Source of the DNA: Xylaria sp. FL1777
Taxonomy: Eukaryota > Ascomycota > Sordariomycetes > Xylariales > Xylariaceae
Assembly (NCBI GenBank): GCA_022578965.1
Contig: MU401082.1
Coordinates: 1-10,467, forward strand
DNA: 10,467 bases
Direction of reading: 5' to 3'
Shown here: one piece after another, positions 9,802 through 10,467 of the stretch
Position numbering within the stretch: position 1 is the stretch's first letter
Layout of the letters: each line of letters begins with the position of its first letter
Program-made: the position numbers and the translations under genes
Notes under the pieces: generated by a model
What the model was told of the DNA's origin: nothing
The model's database searches: none
The model's input: the letters and a program-made list of their open reading frames with translations, nothing else

Positions 9802-9827
<26 letters not shown>
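9802..9827 (+). repeat. Poly-A run of 26
   Basis: This is the longest homopolymer in the window, uninterrupted from 9802 to 9827. A retroposon tail is conceivable, but nothing upstream looks like a retroposed gene and A-runs of 17-18 occur elsewhere in the window (26-42, 4278-4294, 9317-9334). Confidence 0.8.
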
Positions 9828-9831
<4 letters not shown>

Positions 9832-9998
9832 TAGTAATAAAAAATAAAATTTATAAACAAATTTTTATAATGTGCATTAAAAGGGTTATAATATTACAAA
9901 AAGGTTAATACGCAAAAAATTAAGTATATTAAGCAGCAAAAAAAAGATAATTAGCTTTAAATAAAGCAATGCAAAAGTACTATTATGCTAAGCTAGCA

Positions 9999-10130
9999 GA
10001 TTGCAGAAATAAAAGCACGCAAAGCTAGCAAATAATTAAGCATAAAAGCTGTTAGTAAGAAAATCAATAGAAATTTTTACTAAGTCAAACGCATAAACAC
10101 GCTGCTAACCTTAACCCAAAGAACGGAAAG
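9999..10130. other. Short island of more ordinary base composition
   Basis: GA, TC, CC and GG reappear together here (for example CAGA, ATCA, GTCA, TTAACCC, AACGGAAAG), although they are nearly absent to the left and impossible to the right, where there is no G or C. Of 19 C in 10021-10130, five follow a pyrimidine. A small hairpin TTAGTAA/TTACTAA spans 10052-10083. No tRNA arms, no rRNA segment I can recognise and no long open frame are present. It may be the edge of a younger insertion, the remains of a constrained sequence, or a junction. Confidence 0.6.
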
Positions 10131-10467
10131 ATTTAATTTTTAATAATTATTAATATATTAATTAATAAATTTAATTTTATTAAAAATAAAAATATATAAT
10201 TTTAATAAATAAATAAAATAATTATAAAATAAAAATAATTTTATTATAAAAAATATAATTAATTTAATTATTTAAAAAAAAATATAAAATTTAATATAAT
10301 TATAAATATTAAAAAATAATAATAATAATAAAATAAATATATTATATTAATAATATTATAAATAATATAATAAAATTAATTATAATATAAAAATTTATAA
10401 TAAAAATATAAAAATAAATAATAAATTAAAATTTAATTAATTTTTAATAATAATTATTTTAATTATA
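10131..10467. other. 337 bases of pure A/T, no G or C
   Basis: Reading base by base from the G at 10130 to the end, there is no G or C. The sequence is not a simple repeat, apart from a short AAT run near 10315-10330, so it is not a microsatellite. The start is abrupt after AACGGAAAG. At the roughly 20% G+C of the left block, a run this long would not be expected by chance. It resembles the A+T spacers of some fungal mitochondrial genomes, and also what complete C-to-T conversion of both strands would leave. It runs off the window end. Confidence 0.9.

Larger units (their letters stand above)
7970..9990. other. Strongly A-rich (+ strand) low-complexity block
   Basis: A greatly exceeds T on the + strand for about 2 kb; in 9241-9300 I count 37 A and 13 T. 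Long A-runs lie at 9317-9334 (18) and 9802-9827 (26). GA occurs more often here than further left, usually as a lone G within an A-run, mirroring the TC found in the T-rich tract at 2815-3058. No gene is seen on either strand. Small hairpins occur, such as TAGTTATAT/ATATAACTA at 8417-8442 and ACTACTAG/CTAGTAGT at 8812-8846. Confidence 0.65.
1..9998. other. A+T-rich, gene-free DNA depleted of pyrimidine-C dinucleotides
   Basis: Across this block C is found almost only after A or G, and G almost only before C or T. In my hand count of 5401-5640 there are 25 C, none after a pyrimidine, and 25 G, one of them before a purine. In the same sample 16 C precede A, 8 precede T and 1 precedes G, so the 3' base does not matter. 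G+C there is about 21%. The surviving G/C is mostly in GC, AC and GT dinucleotides, which gives the recurrent AGCT, TAGC and AAGC words. Exceptions cluster in the T-rich tract at 2815-3058, in long A or T runs, and in the palindrome at 8574-8661. I infer saturating C-to-T change in a 5'-pyrimidine context. The agent (deaminase, UV-type lesions, methylation-linked decay) cannot be told from sequence alone. Confidence 0.85.

Noticed and set aside
9360..9827. Retroposed gene copy ending in the 26-base A-run
   Set aside because: Nothing upstream of the run resembles an exon or a non-coding RNA, and similar A-runs occur throughout the window.
1..9998. Classical CpA-type RIP as the explanation of the A+T richness
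   Set aside because: CA is the commonest surviving context of C (16 of 25 in 5401-5640), whereas CpA-directed RIP should deplete it. Only a RIP-like process with another context would fit.
10021..10130. tRNA or rRNA fragment in the ordinary-composition island
   Set aside because: I could not find paired acceptor, anticodon and T arms or a T-loop consensus, and recognise no rRNA segment. Only one small hairpin is visible.
1..10467. Mitochondrial genome segment
   Set aside because: There are no mitochondrial genes, tRNAs or rRNA in 10 kb, and the nuclear-type tandem arrays and the purine-C signature do not suggest it. The idea remains open only for the G/C-free tail after 10130.

Overview
The window is about 10.5 kb of extremely A+T-rich DNA in which I find no gene, RNA gene or mobile element that can be supported. 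It looks like non-coding eukaryotic DNA: a heterochromatic, repeat-derived, mutationally decayed compartment. A filamentous fungus is my best guess because C-to-T decay of duplicated DNA is a fungal hallmark (RIP, repeat-induced point mutation). The base context here is not that of classical RIP, though, so this assignment is weak. Gut fungi, dictyostelids and other A+T-rich protists remain possible.

The dominant feature is a mutation-like signature over about 1-9998. Cytosine survives almost only after a purine (AC, GC), and TC/CC (GA/GG on the other strand) are nearly gone. In a hand count of 5401-5640, none of 25 C follows a pyrimidine and 24 of 25 G precede one. CA is not depleted (16 of the 25 C are followed by A), which is the opposite of CpA-directed RIP. 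Repeat copies inside the window differ almost only by C/T and G/A transitions.

Layout: 1-600 is a 94-bp tandem array; 660-945 a 67-bp array; 1254-1587 a 167-bp direct duplication carrying internal inverted repeats; 1632-1730 a 33-bp array; 2815-3058 a T-rich low-complexity tract; 3578-3815 a diverged duplication; 4006-4041 a hairpin; 8574-8661 a long near-perfect palindrome. About 7970-9990 is strongly A-rich on the + strand and contains small 44-bp and 11-bp repeats. Intervening stretches hold only decayed A+T-rich sequence.

At the right end the composition changes twice. About 9999-10130 is a short island of more ordinary composition in which GA, TC, CC and GG reappear. From 10131 to the end there are 337 bases with no G or C at all. 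These look like three separate mutational or sequence histories placed side by side, or an assembly junction.

Nothing here suggests genes working together. The longest open frames are low-complexity by-products of the base composition and begin at TTG, not ATG.
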